From Deltaproteobacteria bacterium (GTDB lineage Bacteria; Desulfobacterota; BSN033; UBA1163): a stretch of DNA of 64,000 nucleotides. The stretch is from the NCBI GenBank assembly GCA_018333535.1, contig JAGXTA010000057.1, positions 1 to 64,000 on the forward strand, in the 5' to 3' direction. Within the stretch, counting starts at the first letter, position 1; every line of letters begins with the position of its first letter. The position numbers and the translations under genes are program-made. Of this stretch, positions 33,868-43,773 are shown piece after piece. The notes below the pieces were generated by a model. The model was not told the DNA's origin. It made no database searches and saw only the letters and a list, made by a program, of their open reading frames with translations.

Positions 33868-33970
33868 GGTTCTCTCCTCCTCGATTTTTTAAAAATGATT
33901 TCAGTGTTTCTTATCTGCCCATCATTTAACTAATTTGTCTTGTGAAGATAAAATCCCCCCCTTTTTCCGC

Positions 33971-34204
33971 TCATACGCCACACCACACGAATCCATTTCC
34001 ATTCTGCCCCCCTTCCTCCATGTCATCACAGAGTGACTCCCCTCTATTTTGTTTTTGCTGCCTGGCTATTTTGAGGGATTGATGATTCTCTGGGATCTGA
34101 TCAATAATCTCTCCACAAAAAATGCATTTCCATCCCCAAGAATACCCACCATAGTCACAAAACTTTTTGAGGATCATGGTACCGCCACAGCGATGACAAT
34201 CCAT
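33971..34204 (-). CDS. small zinc-ribbon protein
   Basis: 77 residues with paired knuckles CHRCGG at the N-terminus and CIFCGE about 25 residues later, then a polar tail with two more cysteines near the end. Probably binds one zinc; function unknown. An AGGAGG ribosome-binding site precedes the ATG. It starts about 60 bases after the PHP hybrid kinase and may be in the same transcript. Confidence 0.6.
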   Translation of the reverse strand: MDCHRCGGTMILKKFCDYGGYSWGWKCIFCGEIIDQIPENHQSLKIARQQKQNRGESLCDDMEEGGQNGNGFVWCGV

Positions 34205-34267
34205 ATGAACCTCCTAAATAAATTTAGTATCCCCATTCAAACAGATAAATGTCACGATTTGATGACA

Positions 34268-36229
34268 TTAATGAGAAATTCTTGTTAAGGACGTCGAATA
34301 CACATTACTTTCATAATTTGATTTCATCCTAACGGGCAACAGGATAGAAAATGTGCTTCCCTTATTGGGTTCACTTTGGACTAAGATCTTCCCCCCATGT
34401 ATGTCCACGACCTCTTTAACCAAGGAGAGACCCAACCCCACTCCTTTCTCGAAGGAAACATTCTTTCCTCTATAAAAAGGTTCAAAGATCTTTTCCAAGT
34501 CTTCTTCGCAAATCCCAATCCCAGAATCTTTAACGGCAATCTCTACGACGCCGCCTCCATTATTTCCTTCTAAGTAATGAGCCATGGAGATTTCCACCTT
34601 CCCTTCATTCGATGTGTATTTAAGGGCGTTAGAGATGAGGTTATCTACGGCCCTCTGTAATAACTGCTCGTGACATTGAATTGTTGGAATAGAAGGAGGG
34701 GACTGGAAAAGAATTTCTACCTTCTTTTCTCTGGCGGCGTCTTGCAATAAATCGACCACTTGTTGAACCATGGATGGAATCTCGACTTCCCTCATTTCTT
34801 CTTTTCGCTCATCGAAAGGAAAATCATAAAATTTGAGAATGTCCTCCACCCATCGTGTCAGTCGGAAACTGTTTTCATATATATTTTTTATAAATTTAAA
34901 CTTCTCCTCTTGCGTTCTTTTGCGCAACAATAATTTCGCGGAAACCCCCATGGAAGTAAGATGATTTTTAAGGTCGTGGACCACTCCCCGAAGATTCTCT
35001 TCTGTTTTTCTCATCTTATGTTGAAGATGATCGACTTCTTTATGAAGTCCGGAGAGGGTAGTCCTTTTGTTCACGATTTTTTCAACCCTTAGAATTAATT
35101 CATGAAGAGAAAACGGCTTGGTGAGATAATCGTCGGCCCCCAGCTCAAGTCCATAGACCTTGTCTTCTGGCATGGCTCTGGCGGTGAGCATCAATATTCC
35201 CATCTCATTGATCTCTTTTTTTTGACTGCGACGGATGAGGCGACAGAGTTCCCAGCCGTCAATCCCTGGCATCATTAGGTCGAGGATGAGAAGGTCAGGA
35301 TTTTCTGATTCAATTCTCTCCCAGGCCTCAAATCCATCGTAGGCATTGATCGTTTTATATCCCTTTTTCTGGAGGTTATAAGATAGCATTTCCACAAGAT
35401 CTTTTTCGTCATCGGCGATTAAGATCTTAGCTTTTCCGGGACCCTCCCAATCCTTTTCGTCATCCATAATCGTTTCTCCAAATGTTTCATGATTCCCGAT
35501 TTGAGGGAGAATACTACTTTCTATTCTATCTCGAAAGAAAAAGAGGCTAACACCCCTTTCAATTATAGCCTTCTTGACATCTTCCTTATCCTTTTCAGCA
35601 AGAATGAGGGACTTCCAAGAGGTGAGGTGATGGCGTTCATGGAAATCGGAATTGGCCAGGAAAGGGAAACGTTCCAATCCTATAATGGGAAAGAGGTCCT
35701 CTCGGTTGGCAATCTCCCATGCATCAATCTTGCCCGTATATCTCTCCCGATATTTCCATAGGTGGAGAGGATGGCTCTGAATAGAAAGGGTATCCCCTTG
35801 TAAGAAGTAGGAAAGCTTCAAATGGGGATGAGAAGCAATGGCAAGGCCGCCCTGACGATGAATCTCTTTGATGACGCCATCAGCATCTTGATTGGGATTG
35901 ATCGGTTCTTTCAAATCAATGCCGAGGATGTGGTAATCTTCAGAAAGGTTACAAATCTCAAGACCAGGGATGACTAAAAGGTTATAATTATTTTTAGCCC
36001 AAAGAGAGACTTCTTCAATCTTACGGAAATAGGTTTTCAAATCCTTGATCGATTTTCCTTCTTCGTGAATTTCGAGGCTCCTCGGGGATTGGGTATCAAA
36101 AAGATGATCGGTGATGGCGATCACATCGAAACCTGCTTCCCCATAAATCTTTACAATCTCCTCCACTGGCATAGACCCGTCGCTGAAGGTAGAATGAATG
36201 TGCAAATCAGCCATTAACCATTTTTTCAT
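34268..36229 (-). CDS. PHP phosphoesterase - receiver - histidine kinase fusion
   Basis: 653 residues in an unusual order. Residues 1 to about 225 form a PHP domain like TrpH/PolC-associated phosphoesterases, with the metal ligands intact: ADLHIHSTFSDG (H10, H12, D17), ITDH, PGLEI, ASHPH and NSDFH. Residues ~250-370 are a receiver (IADDE, LLILDLMMPGIDG with the phospho-Asp, LTARA, KPF). Then a DHp helix with VVHDLKNHLTSMG (His near 415) and a HATPase domain (NLISNALKYT, DSGIGICEEDL, GVGLGLSLV, ending GSTFSILLPV). No membrane helix, so it is cytosolic. It is 150 bases after a PhoB-like gene and near phoU/pst, so it may serve as the Pho sensor or use a phosphate ester as ligand or substrate. 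Confidence 0.9.
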   Translation of the reverse strand: MKKWLMADLHIHSTFSDGSMPVEEIVKIYGEAGFDVIAITDHLFDTQSPRSLEIHEEGKSIKDLKTYFRKIEEVSLWAKNNYNLLVIPGLEICNLSEDYHILGIDLKEPINPNQDADGVIKEIHRQGGLAIASHPHLKLSYFLQGDTLSIQSHPLHLWKYRERYTGKIDAWEIANREDLFPIIGLERFPFLANSDFHERHHLTSWKSLILAEKDKEDVKKAIIERGVSLFFFRDRIESSILPQIGNHETFGETIMDDEKDWEGPGKAKILIADDEKDLVEMLSYNLQKKGYKTINAYDGFEAWERIESENPDLLILDLMMPGIDGWELCRLIRRSQKKEINEMGILMLTARAMPEDKVYGLELGADDYLTKPFSLHELILRVEKIVNKRTTLSGLHKEVDHLQHKMRKTEENLRGVVHDLKNHLTSMGVSAKLLLRKRTQEEKFKFIKNIYENSFRLTRWVEDILKFYDFPFDERKEEMREVEIPSMVQQVVDLLQDAAREKKVEILFQSPPSIPTIQCHEQLLQRAVDNLISNALKYTSNEGKVEISMAHYLEGNNGGGVVEIAVKDSGIGICEEDLEKIFEPFYRGKNVSFEKGVGLGLSLVKEVVDIHGGKILVQSEPNKGSTFSILLPVRMKSNYESNVYSTSLTRISH

Positions 36230-36379
36230 GGTATTAGATTAACCCCTTAATGTGACAAGAAAATGTCAAGCAAGTGAAATTTGTGTGAAAAGTTGAAAGG
36301 GTTGTGAGTCAAAGAGCGTAAGAGGGATATTCGTATCAAATAAACGGGAGGTTTAAGGAGGTTTAAGAAGGAAACAACT

Positions 36380-37066
36380 TCATTCGTTTTCTGCTCGAAA
36401 TCGGTATCCCACTCCTCTGAGAGTTTCAATATATTTGCCCAAATCTCCAAGTTTTTCCCTCAAATGGCGAATATGAGCATCCACTGTCCTGTCATACCCT
36501 TCGTAGGTGTATCCCCATACTCTGTCCAAAAGACTTGTGCGAGTTTGAACCCGCCCCCTTTTGGAGGCAAGCTCCACAAGAAGTTTGAACTCGGTTGAAG
36601 TTAATTGGATAGGCATTTTTTTTACAGAAACATGATGCCCTTCAATATCTATCAGGAGATCTCCAATTTGAAGAGACTTCTCGCTTTCTCGATCAATTTC
36701 CCTCATTCGGAGGATGGCCTTCACCCTCAAGACCAATTCCCTCGGACTGAAGGGCTTGGTGACATAATCCTCTGCACCTATCTCAAGCCCAATAATTCTG
36801 TCTGCTTCTTCAGCCCTTGCAGTGAGCATTAGAACGGGAATTAGTCTCGTGAGGGGATTCGATTTAAGTGATCGACAGACATCCTTTCCATCCATCCCAG
36901 GAAGCATCAGATCCAGAATAACGAGGGCTGGGCGTTTCCTTCTTGCTTGTTCTAATCCGGAAGAGCCATCGAAGGCTGACATGACAGAAAACCCGGCTTG
37001 TCTGAGATGATATTCAACCAGATCAACAATATCCTTTTCATCCTCAACAATCAAAATAGGGTTCAT
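36380..37066 (-). CDS. PhoB-like response regulator (copy 1)
   Basis: 228 residues: receiver domain (ILIVEDEKDIVDLVEYHL, phospho-Asp in LVILDLMLPGMDG, Lys in KPFSPRE) plus an OmpR-type winged helix (STEFKLLVELASKRGRVQTR, VDAHIRHLREKLGD, ETLRGVGYRF). Probably binds the Pho boxes upstream of pstS. It is about 75% alike by eye to the second PhoB (51919-52602), so the two are recent paralogues. It lies upstream of the PHP hybrid kinase on the same strand. Confidence 0.9.
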   Translation of the reverse strand: MNPILIVEDEKDIVDLVEYHLRQAGFSVMSAFDGSSGLEQARRKRPALVILDLMLPGMDGKDVCRSLKSNPLTRLIPVLMLTARAEEADRIIGLEIGAEDYVTKPFSPRELVLRVKAILRMREIDRESEKSLQIGDLLIDIEGHHVSVKKMPIQLTSTEFKLLVELASKRGRVQTRTSLLDRVWGYTYEGYDRTVDAHIRHLREKLGDLGKYIETLRGVGYRFRAENE

Positions 37067-37192
37067 ACATCAATATTGAGTTCCGCTGTATCAGGATTGG
37101 TTGTTCATGGGATCTCAATTCGAATAAGACCGGCCATAGGGTGCAATATCTTATATACCAACATAAGCAATCGGTTCTGAACTTCGTTGCGT

Positions 37193-37522
37193 TTATTTAA
37201 CCCATAGAACTAAATTCTGTGTACCAAAGGAATTGGGGGCAAGTTCCATGCTCGGAAAATCCTCCAACCAATGGTTATCAACAGAAAATTTATATTCGTA
37301 GCGGCCCGGAGGCAGGCTGGCATTAACCTTCCAGTTTCCGTCCTTACGCCTCTTCATGGGTATTGATCGAACATCCCAATGATTAAATTCCCCTGCGAGA
37401 AATACCTCTTTTGCCTCTGGCGCGGAGAGGCTGAATTCTACCTTTTTCTCATTCTTCTTGATCGTTTCCTTTCGAACTGATTTTTCCATGTTTTTTATCT
37501 TTCCCTCATCTTTCCTTTTCAT
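37193..37522 (-). CDS. glycogen-binding-domain (CBM48-like) small protein
   Basis: 109 residues from ATG 37522, chosen for the AAGGAGG ahead of it. The C-terminal ~80 residues are an early-set/CBM48 domain: VEFSLSAPEAKEVFLAGEFNHWD...GRYEYKFSVDNHWLEDF, as in the AMP-activated kinase beta subunit and isoamylases. The N-terminal ~25 residues are highly charged. Such stand-alone domains may bind glycogen or maltodextrin or act as adaptors. No carbohydrate enzyme is nearby. Confidence 0.85.
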   Translation of the reverse strand: MKRKDEGKIKNMEKSVRKETIKKNEKKVEFSLSAPEAKEVFLAGEFNHWDVRSIPMKRRKDGNWKVNASLPPGRYEYKFSVDNHWLEDFPSMELAPNSFGTQNLVLWVK

Positions 37523-37549
37523 CCCAAATCCTCCTTCGATATCCATGCG

Positions 37550-37792
37550 TTAGTTTTCTACAGAGAGTCTCTCAGATTTAAACCTCCAGAAATTTCTCCC
37601 AATTAGATAGCACGAACTAAAACTCAAAACGATAAACAGCAAGGTGTCCTTCATTAGGAACAGCCAAACGATTCCGAGGGTAATCGCTACGACGGCGCAA
37701 AGCGTGACAAAGGCAGTAATAACTCCTTCCCACTTGACCAATAGGCATTCAAGTCTGATCATGATAATTGAAAGATAAGCGGTTTTCTGCAT
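37550..37792 (-). CDS. small membrane protein
   Basis: 80 residues with two predicted membrane helices (ITAFVTLCAVVAITLGIVWLF and LFIVLSFSSCYLIG) and short charged ends. GGAGGG lies nine bases before the ATG. Function unknown. It is 27 bases upstream of the CBM48-like gene and probably co-transcribed. Confidence 0.55.
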   Translation of the reverse strand: MQKTAYLSIIMIRLECLLVKWEGVITAFVTLCAVVAITLGIVWLFLMKDTLLFIVLSFSSCYLIGRNFWRFKSERLSVEN

Positions 37793-37901
37793 TTTAACAT
37801 CCCTCCTTTTATAAGCTCTTTGGAAGATACAATTTGATTATTACAATTTTATTAAGGATTCATGAATTTTCTGTTAAATTTACGTTGGATGCACCGGAGG
37901 C

Positions 37902-38870
37902 TCATCGGAACAGAGAATATCTGGAAATCGGCCGATTCGCACTGGTCATGGATTGAAGCAAAAAGACTAAATTCTCTTTCGATTCTTTGACGTAGTCGAA
38001 ATATCTGCTTCGCAGTTCCATCATCAGCATTCCCTGATAAGAAGGGAGATAAGCAGCAAGAATCTCCGCCAAGGGAATATTTCCCCATCCTACAGGCATA
38101 TGGGCATCTCCCCGGCCAAATGGGATCTGGTGGGTTTGAATCTTCTCATGGTAATAGATGGTTCCTCCAAAATTGTCATGGATGTGAGTATGAGCGATAA
38201 ACTGATGGACTTCTTTGACAGCTTCTACGGGATCGAATTGGTAAAAATGAGAAGCCATATAGAGGTGTCCAATATCCAAATTGACTCTAACGTTTGGTCT
38301 CCCTATTTTTTCTATCTGCTCCTTGAGAGGCTCTATCCTCTCCCCATAACAATAGGGACTATGAAAGAGGTAAGGCCTCGCATTTTCAATGCAGATGATG
38401 ACATTGGGATATTCTTCGGAAAGCCTAAGAAGATGTTCCCTTTCGATCTCCATCAGTCGAAGAGCCACACTTCTTGAAATATTATTCTCATTTCGGATGG
38501 GAAATGTCTCTTCCGGGATGAAGCGGCCAGCATGGTAGACTAATATATTTGATCCAATCGCTAAGGTGAATTCAAGACTCGCTCTGAAAACAGAAATATG
38601 GAGTGCTGAATTCCACTGCTCCATCAGGTTCAAAGGATTGGGAGAGTGAACAGTGTATTCAAAATCGAAAGACCTCAAAATTTCTAAAACCAAATTTAAC
38701 CTCTTCTCATTAAGCAAACCATTCCTAATAACATCCAGACCATGCAATGGAATCTCAACGGCTTCCAACCCAATGGCGGCATATTGTTCCAAGTCCTTTC
38801 TAAAAACATTAAGGTCCCCATCGATTCTTATTTCGTCAATCTTACTTCCGATTTTTGGGAAACCTATCAT
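37902..38870 (-). CDS. sugar phosphate isomerase/epimerase-like TIM-barrel protein
   Basis: About 322 residues of the AP-endonuclease-2/xylose-isomerase-like superfamily: DLEQYAAIGLEAVEIPLHG, NVIICIENARPYLF (metal Glu), PNVRVNLDIGHLYMASHF (Asp/His), IAHTHIHDNFGG and HMPVGWGNIPLAEIL. A metal-dependent isomerase or endonuclease is possible; the substrate is unknown. I start at ATG 38870 (MIGFPKIG) because the reading to 38948 runs into a dispersed repeat. It lies downstream of phnM but is separated by about 200 bases that include the repeat, so it is not obviously part of the phn operon. Confidence 0.8.
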   Translation of the reverse strand: MIGFPKIGSKIDEIRIDGDLNVFRKDLEQYAAIGLEAVEIPLHGLDVIRNGLLNEKRLNLVLEILRSFDFEYTVHSPNPLNLMEQWNSALHISVFRASLEFTLAIGSNILVYHAGRFIPEETFPIRNENNISRSVALRLMEIEREHLLRLSEEYPNVIICIENARPYLFHSPYCYGERIEPLKEQIEKIGRPNVRVNLDIGHLYMASHFYQFDPVEAVKEVHQFIAHTHIHDNFGGTIYYHEKIQTHQIPFGRGDAHMPVGWGNIPLAEILAAYLPSYQGMLMMELRSRYFDYVKESKENLVFLLQSMTSANRPISRYSLFR

Positions 38871-38943
38871 TTTCTCGACATCTCTCTTCTTGTGAGAATC
38901 TTTAAATAGAGTCTGTTTATAAATTGCCCTCTCAATCAGAATC

Positions 38944-39014
38944 GTCATTCCGGCGAAAGCCGGAATCCAGTCCTTTCAAGACCTTCTGGATGCCGGATCA
39001 AGTCCGGCATGACG
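38944..39014. repeat. CGTCATTCCGG / CCGGCATGACG inverted repeat
   Basis: A 71-base unit with arms CGTCATTCCGG and CCGGCATGACG and internal GGCGAAAGCC and CTGGATGCCGG. It belongs to the same broad family as 1821-1917. AAATAGAGTC occurs on both sides at 38904-38913 and 39041-39050. Confidence 0.7.
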
Positions 39015-39079
39015 GAAAACGCTGTTTATGGACAGACACTAAATAGAGTCGGTGTGGATAGCACCTCTTCCAAACTTCA

Positions 39080-40222
39080 TCAGAAGACCCGCTCGCCGCA
39101 CCTCCAGACCTTTCTGACCACTGGCAAGGTGTGATCCATTCTAACCTGAATTAGATCTGCCCTTTTCCCCGATTGGATGGACCCTCGATCATCGAGTTTT
39201 GCGATCCGTGCAGGATTAACTGTCACGGTAGCAAATGCATCTGGCAAAGAAATGCCCAGTTCCTGATGGAGCAAGAAAGCGCCATGGATCAAGCTGGCGG
39301 GAACGTAATCCGAAGAAAGGATATCTAATAAACCCCTCCTTGCCAACTCCAGGGCAGAGACATTCCCGGAATGGGACCCTCCGAGGACCAAATTAGGACA
39401 ACCCATGAGGATGCTGAGTCCGTGATTCCGTGCTGCTTCTGCTGCCTCAACGGTAGTCGGGAATTCGCAAATCACAATTCCCTCTGAAGCCGATTCCATC
39501 ACATGGTCCAAGGTGGTATCGTCGTGACTTGCAAGAGGGATTCCGCGCTTCCTGCACATCTCGACCAGAGCGGTCCTGTGTTTCGACGCATAGGTTTTCT
39601 GATTCTTCTGACGATTATGAATTAGTCGCTCCATCTGCCCCACAGTTAACCCGTATCTTCCCTGGTAATACTGAAACAGCTTTTCAACCTTGGTGAACTG
39701 CCGTTGGCCGGGTGTATGATCCATGAGGGAAACCAGCTTCACATCGGGATCATGAAGAAAAAAATCAAACATCTCCAGAACCTGCGGATAACCTATCTCG
39801 CAACGCATGTGCAGAAGATGTTCCGCTCTCAAAAATCCATATTTCTGGGCCGACTTCACTGCATCAGCCATTTCCCGGAGATCCCGAAGTCTGGCACTGT
39901 CCTCCAGCGTATCTCCCACGGCAAGGGCATCCAAAACGGTCGTAATTCCGGCAGCAACCACCGATGCATCATGGGAGAGAATCGCCGCCATCGATGGCCA
40001 TCGAACTCCGGGCCGCGGGGAAAAATGCTTCTCAAGGTTATCGGTATGCAATTCAATAAGCCCCGGGAGGAGGAAATCGCCTTCCAGGTCAATGTAGGCA
40101 GACTGTTTGCTTCTCCCCCGGTCGATCGTATGGATCTTCCCATCTGTCACCCGGACTGCTCCCCGAAAGACCTCATCTGGGGTGACAACTTGAGCATGAG
40201 TGAAAATGATTTCTTTTTTCAT
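39080..40222 (-). CDS. phnM: alpha-D-ribose 1-methylphosphonate 5-triphosphate diphosphatase
   Basis: About 380 residues of the amidohydrolase family. PhnM removes pyrophosphate from the triphosphate made by PhnGHIL before C-P bond cleavage by PhnJ. Metal motifs: [15 protein letters not shown] (H-x-x-N-x-x-x-H variant typical of PhnM), [21 protein letters not shown] and SSDYVPASL. The ATG at 40222 overlaps the phnL stop by four bases. Last gene of the phn operon in this window; its usual companions phnN, phnO and phnP are not found nearby. Confidence 0.94.
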   Translation of the reverse strand: MKKEIIFTHAQVVTPDEVFRGAVRVTDGKIHTIDRGRSKQSAYIDLEGDFLLPGLIELHTDNLEKHFSPRPGVRWPSMAAILSHDASVVAAGITTVLDALAVGDTLEDSARLRDLREMADAVKSAQKYGFLRAEHLLHMRCEIGYPQVLEMFDFFLHDPDVKLVSLMDHTPGQRQFTKVEKLFQYYQGRYGLTVGQMERLIHNRQKNQKTYASKHRTALVEMCRKRGIPLASHDDTTLDHVMESASEGIVICEFPTTVEAAEAARNHGLSILMGCPNLVLGGSHSGNVSALELARRGLLDILSSDYVPASLIHGAFLLHQELGISLPDAFATVTVNPARIAKLDDRGSIQSGKRADLIQVRMDHTLPVVRKVWRCGERVF

Positions 40223-40923
40223 GCTTGACCCCCATCGAATGTCATTTCGAAGATACATGTGGAAACCGCATCTCTCACCTCTTCATCATGAAAAACCCCT
40301 ACAATGGCTGCCCCTCTCTCCTTTGCATCTTGGATCAGCTCCACGACCACCCGCCTGTTGGTTGCATCGAGGGCAGCCGTGGGTTCATCCAAGAGAAGAA
40401 TGGGATAAGGCTTAATGAAACTCCTCGCGATGTTGATACGCTGCTGCTCACCTCCTGAAAAGGTTGTTGGCGAAATCCCCCAAAGCCGTTGGGGTATGTT
40501 GAGCCTCGTCAGCATGTCCTCGGCGTGGCGTCGTGCATTATGAGCGGCAATACCCTCTCGCTGCAGAGGTTCCATCACGACGTCGAGAGCAGGAATCCGA
40601 GGAATGACCCGTAGAAACTGACTGACATAGCCGATGGTGAGCTTGCGAATCTCAAGAACCTTCCGCAGTTCCGCCTTGACCATATCGACCCATTGACCCT
40701 GGTGCCTGACCAGAATCTTTCCATCACGGGCTTTATAATTGGCATATAAGAGGCGTACAAGCGTACTTTTCCCCGATCCGGAGGGGCCACAAAGAGCCAG
40801 GCATTCGCCCGCCTTCACCTCCAAACTGATTTTCTTCAAAACCGATAGTGTTACGCCCCCCTGCAAATGGAGAAAGAAGGATTTTCGAAGACTGTCAATA
40901 ACGATCATTGGTTCCATATCCAA
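40219..40923 (-). CDS. phnL: C-P lyase ABC-type subunit PhnL
   Basis: 234 residues. Walker [11 protein letters not shown], signature [16 protein letters not shown], Walker [13 protein letters not shown], plus the H-loop [10 protein letters not shown]. PhnL works with PhnGHI in forming the ribose-triphosphate-phosphonate and is part of the C-P lyase complex rather than a transporter. It is 14 bases after phnK. Confidence 0.93.
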   Translation of the reverse strand: MDMEPMIVIDSLRKSFFLHLQGGVTLSVLKKISLEVKAGECLALCGPSGSGKSTLVRLLYANYKARDGKILVRHQGQWVDMVKAELRKVLEIRKLTIGYVSQFLRVIPRIPALDVVMEPLQREGIAAHNARRHAEDMLTRLNIPQRLWGISPTTFSGGEQQRINIARSFIKPYPILLLDEPTAALDATNRRVVVELIQDAKERGAAIVGVFHDEEVRDAVSTCIFEMTFDGGQA

Positions 40924-40937
40924 GCTTTCACCTCTCT

Positions 40938-41723
40938 TTAGGGCTGAATCACGGATGAGACCAACAGCTGTGTGTAGGCATGATGAGGGTCGTCGAGAAC
41001 CTGATCGGTCAATCCCGATTCAACCACTTCCCCGTTTCTCATGACTAAAAGCCGGTGTGCGAGGAGTCGGACGACGGCAAGGTCGTGGGTGACGATAATC
41101 AAGGACAGCCCCAGCTCGGAAACCAAACTCCTCATCAAGTCAAGGAGCCGTGCTTGCACGGAAACATCTAAACCGCCGGTGGGTTCATCCATCAACACCA
41201 GGCGGGGTTTTGTGACTAGGTTTCTGGCAATTTGAAGTCGCTGAAGCATTCCTCCTGAGAAGGTCTCCGGCGAGTCATCGACCCGACCTAAGTCGATTTC
41301 TACTCGGTCTAGCCACTTAAACACTTCGGAACGAATTTTTCCATAATGGCGTGCACCAAGAGCCATCAAACGCTCTCCAACATTAGCCCCTGCACTGACC
41401 CGCATGCGAAGACCTTCCCGGGGGTTCTGCCGAACCATTCCCCACTCCGTTCGCATCAAGTACCGGCGTTGGGGGTCGGATAATCTTCCCACGTCCACCA
41501 GTCCTTCCTGTCCCATCCAATATTTAACGGTGCCGGTTGACGGTTCCAAATAACCCGAGAGGGAACTCAGGAGAGTCGTCTTCCCAGATCCAGATTCCCC
41601 AACGATCCCCAGCACCTCACCCGGCCAGAGATCAAAAGAGACATCCCGACAGCCTACCCTGCTTCCGAAATATTTTGTGACTCCCATGACCTTCAGCAGA
41701 GGTCCCTCATCATGGACAGACAT
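40938..41723 (-). CDS. phnK: C-P lyase ABC-type subunit PhnK
   Basis: 261 residues from ATG 41723, two bases after the phnJ stop; the longer reading into phnJ is rejected. Walker [13 protein letters not shown], signature [17 protein letters not shown], Walker [15 protein letters not shown] and the H-loop [14 protein letters not shown] are present. Binds the PhnGHIJ core and is needed for activity in vivo. Confidence 0.93.
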   Translation of the reverse strand: MSVHDEGPLLKVMGVTKYFGSRVGCRDVSFDLWPGEVLGIVGESGSGKTTLLSSLSGYLEPSTGTVKYWMGQEGLVDVGRLSDPQRRYLMRTEWGMVRQNPREGLRMRVSAGANVGERLMALGARHYGKIRSEVFKWLDRVEIDLGRVDDSPETFSGGMLQRLQIARNLVTKPRLVLMDEPTGGLDVSVQARLLDLMRSLVSELGLSLIIVTHDLAVVRLLAHRLLVMRNGEVVESGLTDQVLDDPHHAYTQLLVSSVIQP

Positions 41724-41725
41724 GC

Positions 41726-42670
41726 TCAATCTCCTCTCTTTACTCGGGTAATCGCCATTTTTACTGCATCGGGTAGTGATCCCTTGTGACCCACTGCCCG
41801 CCGTTCCTGGCAATAATCCGTATCCGAACAGACAAAGAGCCGTCCGCCCTGATCGTCTGTGACGATTTCATCCAGGTAACTTTCACCTGAACCACACAAA
41901 GCGCAACAATGATCCCATTTCTCGATTTCAAACGGATGATCTTCAAAGTCCAGGCTTTTTACCGTGGTATATGGAGGAATGGCATAAATTCTTTTCTCTC
42001 GCCCGGCCCCGAAAAGTTGCAGAGCCGGCATCCGATTCATTTTTGTATTATCAAATCTTGGAATGGGAGACGGACTTGCCACGTAACGGTTGTGAACCAT
42101 CACCGGGTACATGTAAGCCGTGGCAATATGACCATGAATTGAAATGTCTTCGTAAAGTTTTATATACATCACACCATATTCGCTCAGTCCGTGCATCTTG
42201 CGAGTCTCTGTTTCGCGAGGTTCCAGAAATCGGAGGGGTTCTGGGATGGGTACCTGAAAAATAATAATTTGCCCCGCTCTCAATGGAGTTTCCGGAATGC
42301 GGTGGCGTGTTTGGATCAGAGTAGCCATCCACGTCTTTTCAGTACTCCTCACCCCCGTCGTTTGTGTGAAAAATCGCCTGATGCTCACCGCGTTGGTAGT
42401 ATCGTCGGATCCTTGATCGATCACCTTCAATATGTCGTCTGGCCCGATGAGGGAAGCTGTGATCTGGATACCCCCAGTGCCCCAGCCCAATGGCAACGGC
42501 ATCTCCCTGCTACCAAACGGGACCTGATGGCCAGGGACCGCCACTGCCTTCAGAATTGCTCGACGGATCATCCGTTTCGTTCCTTCATCAAGGTACGCAA
42601 AATTATATCCTTTGATGAGCTGTAAACCGGTTTCTTTGATTCTCGGCTGCAGCACTAATTGTTTTCTCAT
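41726..42670 (-). CDS. phnJ: C-P lyase catalytic subunit PhnJ
   Basis: 314 residues, a radical-SAM enzyme that cleaves the carbon-phosphorus bond, releasing methane (from methylphosphonate) and a cyclic ribose phosphate. The Cys motif is CALCGS (C-x2-C), then about 21 residues, then CSDTDYC (C-x5-C), with spacing as in known PhnJ. It overlaps phnI by four bases. Confidence 0.95.
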   Translation of the reverse strand: MRKQLVLQPRIKETGLQLIKGYNFAYLDEGTKRMIRRAILKAVAVPGHQVPFGSREMPLPLGWGTGGIQITASLIGPDDILKVIDQGSDDTTNAVSIRRFFTQTTGVRSTEKTWMATLIQTRHRIPETPLRAGQIIIFQVPIPEPLRFLEPRETETRKMHGLSEYGVMYIKLYEDISIHGHIATAYMYPVMVHNRYVASPSPIPRFDNTKMNRMPALQLFGAGREKRIYAIPPYTTVKSLDFEDHPFEIEKWDHCCALCGSGESYLDEIVTDDQGGRLFVCSDTDYCQERRAVGHKGSLPDAVKMAITRVKRGD

Positions 42671-43770
42671 TTTCCTTCCTCTTCAGCTTTCTCTTGTTGA
42701 ACGCCGGACCGCAGGTTCCGAACCAGAGTCAATTCCGCCTGGAAATCGACGTAGTGAGGAAGTTTCAAATGCTCCACAAATCCAGAGGCTTGGACGTTAT
42801 CATTGTGCATGAGCACGAATTCTTCGTCTTGTGCCGGAGAATCGACAGTTTCCCCCAATTCATGACAGCGCAAAGAGCGATCTAACAGTGCCATGGCCAT
42901 GGCCTTCCGTTCGCAATGTCCAAAAGTAAGTCCATACCCTCTTGTAAAACATGGGGGCTGAGTTGCCGACCCCTTAAACTGATTGATCATTTGGCATTCC
43001 GTAACAGTGATTTCACCGATTTCAATAAGAAATCCCAGTTCTTCAGGATTTATCTCAACAGCAACTTCACCGAATCGTATTTCGCCGACGAAGGGGTGAT
43101 TATAACCAAACCCCCGTTGAGTGGAATAGGCCAGGCCGAGCAGAAAGCCCTCGTCTCCACGGGCCAGATTTTGGAGCCTCAGATCACGATTCGTCGGTAT
43201 TTGGAGCGGATGGAGGGTGAGATCTCCTACGTTTCTTTTATCTTCGGAAGCCGCTGTCTCGATCAATCCTTCCCGGTTCAACAGGTCAAGTACTCTTGGA
43301 ACGGCTTCTTTCAGTGGTGTTGATGTAATTTCTCGAACCCTATCGTTCTCCCTATCTCCTGAATCGGATATCAGCGAGAAATCCAACAATCGATGAGTAT
43401 AGTCGTACGTAGGACCGAGGATCTGGCCTCCCGGAAGATCTTTGAATGTGGCTGAGATCCGCCTCCATAGGGTCATTTGAGAGGTGTCGATGGGGAGAGA
43501 CACACCCAGACGTGTTAACGTCGTGCGGAAAGCTCGCAGCAAGAAGATGGCCTCGATGAGATCCCCTGATGCCTGCTTGATGGCGAGGGCTGCGAGTTCT
43601 GGATCATAAAGCGATCCCTCGGTCATCACTCGATTTACGGCGAGGGGAAGCTGGTTTTCAATCTGCTCTACTGTCAGCTCCGGAACCGAAAGATCACCAC
43701 GCCGTTTTTCGGCCAGAAGTTCATGGGCATTCAGGATCGCCTTTTCTCCGCCCTTCACTGCAACATACAT
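42667..43770 (-). CDS. phnI: C-P lyase subunit PhnI
   Basis: 367 residues. PhnI catalyses displacement of adenine from ATP by the phosphonate with help from PhnG, H and L. Family motifs GLAYSTQRGFGYNHPFVGEIR and PCFTRGYGLTFGHCERKAM are complete. Overlaps phnJ by four bases and follows phnH after three bases. Confidence 0.95.
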   Translation of the reverse strand: MYVAVKGGEKAILNAHELLAEKRRGDLSVPELTVEQIENQLPLAVNRVMTEGSLYDPELAALAIKQASGDLIEAIFLLRAFRTTLTRLGVSLPIDTSQMTLWRRISATFKDLPGGQILGPTYDYTHRLLDFSLISDSGDRENDRVREITSTPLKEAVPRVLDLLNREGLIETAASEDKRNVGDLTLHPLQIPTNRDLRLQNLARGDEGFLLGLAYSTQRGFGYNHPFVGEIRFGEVAVEINPEELGFLIEIGEITVTECQMINQFKGSATQPPCFTRGYGLTFGHCERKAMAMALLDRSLRCHELGETVDSPAQDEEFVLMHNDNVQASGFVEHLKLPHYVDFQAELTLVRNLRSGVQQEKAEEEGK

Positions 43771-43773
43771 GGG

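Noticed and set aside
38871-38948. Start of the TIM-barrel gene at 38948
   Set aside because: The extension enters a dispersed repeat and has no family similarity; ATG 38870 begins the conserved region.
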